A stretch of 64,000 bases of DNA, from positions 52,744-116,743 of the forward strand of contig CAXMMR010000025.1 of NCBI GenBank assembly GCA_963692975.2, written 5' to 3'. Origin of the DNA: CAXMMR01 sp963692975 (GTDB lineage Bacteria > Pseudomonadota > Alphaproteobacteria > Acetobacterales > Acetobacteraceae). The notes under the pieces are model-generated. The model worked only from the letters and a program-made list of their open reading frames with translations. It was not told the DNA's origin and searched no databases. Positions within the stretch are counted from its first letter, which is position 1; every line of letters begins with the position of its first letter. The position numbers were made by a program, and so were the translations under genes. Below are positions 63,519 through 64,000 of the stretch, one piece after another.

Positions 63519-63781
63519 CGCCGGTCATCGACGCGCCGCTGATCGACGCCATCCTCGGCCTGGTGGCGCTCGAGGCGGTGGGGCTTGCGGCGCTGCGCCG
63601 GTTGACCGGGCGCGGCCCGGCGCTGAGCGGGATCGCCGGCAACCTCGCGGCCGGCGCCTGCCTGCTGCTCGCCCTGCGCGCGGTGCTGCTTGGCCAGCCG
63701 GCGAGCGCGGTCGGCGCCTGGCTCGCGCTGTCGCTGGTCGCGCACCTCGTCGACCTGGCGCAGCGCTGGCAGTCGGCGTGA
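63515..63781 (+). CDS. Small membrane protein between bchO and crtB
   Basis: 88 residues from GTG, three probable hydrophobic segments (AILGLVALEAVGLAALRRL, GIAGNLAAGACLLLALRAVLL, AVGAWLALSLVAHLVDLAQRW). It overlaps bchO by four bases and crtB by four, so it is co-translated. I recognise no family. Confidence 0.75.
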   Translation: MTPVIDAPLIDAILGLVALEAVGLAALRRLTGRGPALSGIAGNLAAGACLLLALRAVLLGQPASAVGAWLALSLVAHLVDLAQRWQSA

Positions 63782-64000
63782 GCCGCCGCTTTCTCACCAG
63801 CCGGTCGCTCAACAGCCGGCCCCTCACCAACTTGGCGGAGCATGCGGCCTGCCGGGCGGCGCTCAGCCACGGCTCGCGCTCGTTCGCCGCGGCGGCGCGC
63901 CTGCTGCCCCGCCGGGTGCGCGAGCCGGCGACGGTGCTCTACGCGTTCTGCCGTGCCGCCGACGACGCGGTCGATCTCGGGCAATCCGCGATGGCGCTCG
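63778..64000 (+). CDS. crtB: Phytoene synthase (N-terminal part)
   Basis: Partial: 74 residues from GTG up to the right edge. CRAALSHGSRSFAAAARLLPRRVREPATVLYAFCRAADDAVDL is the conserved substrate-binding start of squalene/phytoene synthases, with the first Asp-rich motif region (CRAADDAVD). It supplies phytoene for the CrtI encoded at the other end of the cluster. Confidence 0.93.
   Translation, partial: MSRRFLTSRSLNSRPLTNLAEHAACRAALSHGSRSFAAAARLLPRRVREPATVLYAFCRAADDAVDLGQSAMAL

Overview
The window is high-GC alphaproteobacterial DNA. DUF1491, DUF4169 and Usg-like genes, petB-petC, and a photosynthesis gene cluster with acsF, ppsR/aerR and hemA fit an aerobic or facultative phototrophic purple bacterium. 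Acetobacteraceae (Rhodopila/Acidiphilium/Roseomonas-like) is my best guess. It is inferred from gene order and style, not from any search.

Region 1 (1-35 kb) is mostly housekeeping. It holds a partial TauD/TfdA dioxygenase, truB-rpsO-pnp, a nitronate monooxygenase-like enzyme, a peroxiredoxin, YqgE, a proline iminopeptidase, DUF4142 and ElaB/DUF883-like small proteins, and an M29 aminopeptidase. Next come a CHAP-domain protein, RidA, an xdhC-type/mocA/MFS maturation operon, flbT without other flagellar genes, and hemF. petB-petC follows without an adjacent Rieske gene, then mtnP, a DUF4169 gene, usg, groES-groEL behind two CIRCE operators, a cold-shock gene, a carotenoid oxygenase, folE, mlaC, metF, an AEC transporter and a prolyl oligopeptidase.

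Region 2 (34.4-64 kb) is a photosynthesis gene cluster in two divergent arms. The left arm (minus strand) reads aerR/ppaA-ppsR-bchG-bchP-tspO-hemC, with crtI further out. The right arm (plus strand) is a tightly overlapping operon: bchF-N-B-H-L-M-lhaA-puhA-puhB-puhC-orf96-acsF-puhE::cobW-hemA-bchI-D-O-orf88-crtB, running off the end. Together these genes supply 5-aminolevulinate, porphobilinogen polymerisation, Mg insertion, methylation, oxygen-dependent ring E formation, dark protochlorophyllide reduction, esterification, reaction-centre H and its assembly factors, carotenoids, and redox/B12-type regulators. The use of acsF (no bchE here) and hemF indicates pigment synthesis in the presence of oxygen.

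The most unusual gene is at 56828-58591. It is one uninterrupted 587-residue frame that joins a PuhE/DUF3623 membrane protein to a complete CobW/G3E-type metallochaperone GTPase with a CxCC motif and a long His-rich loop.

The second theme is repeats. A GC-rich nested palindrome family occupies 12 intergenic positions, 8 of them between convergent genes. An A/T-tract palindrome family sits between bchP and bchG and between acsF and puhE. There is a 143-nt MITE-like inverted repeat after yqgE and a 38-nt repeat ending in a perfect 20-bp palindrome. Repeats have also altered gene ends in the photosynthesis cluster: the CrtI tail, the BchG start, and the repeat-built N-termini of PpsR (10 x 5 residues) and BchN (6 x 8 residues).
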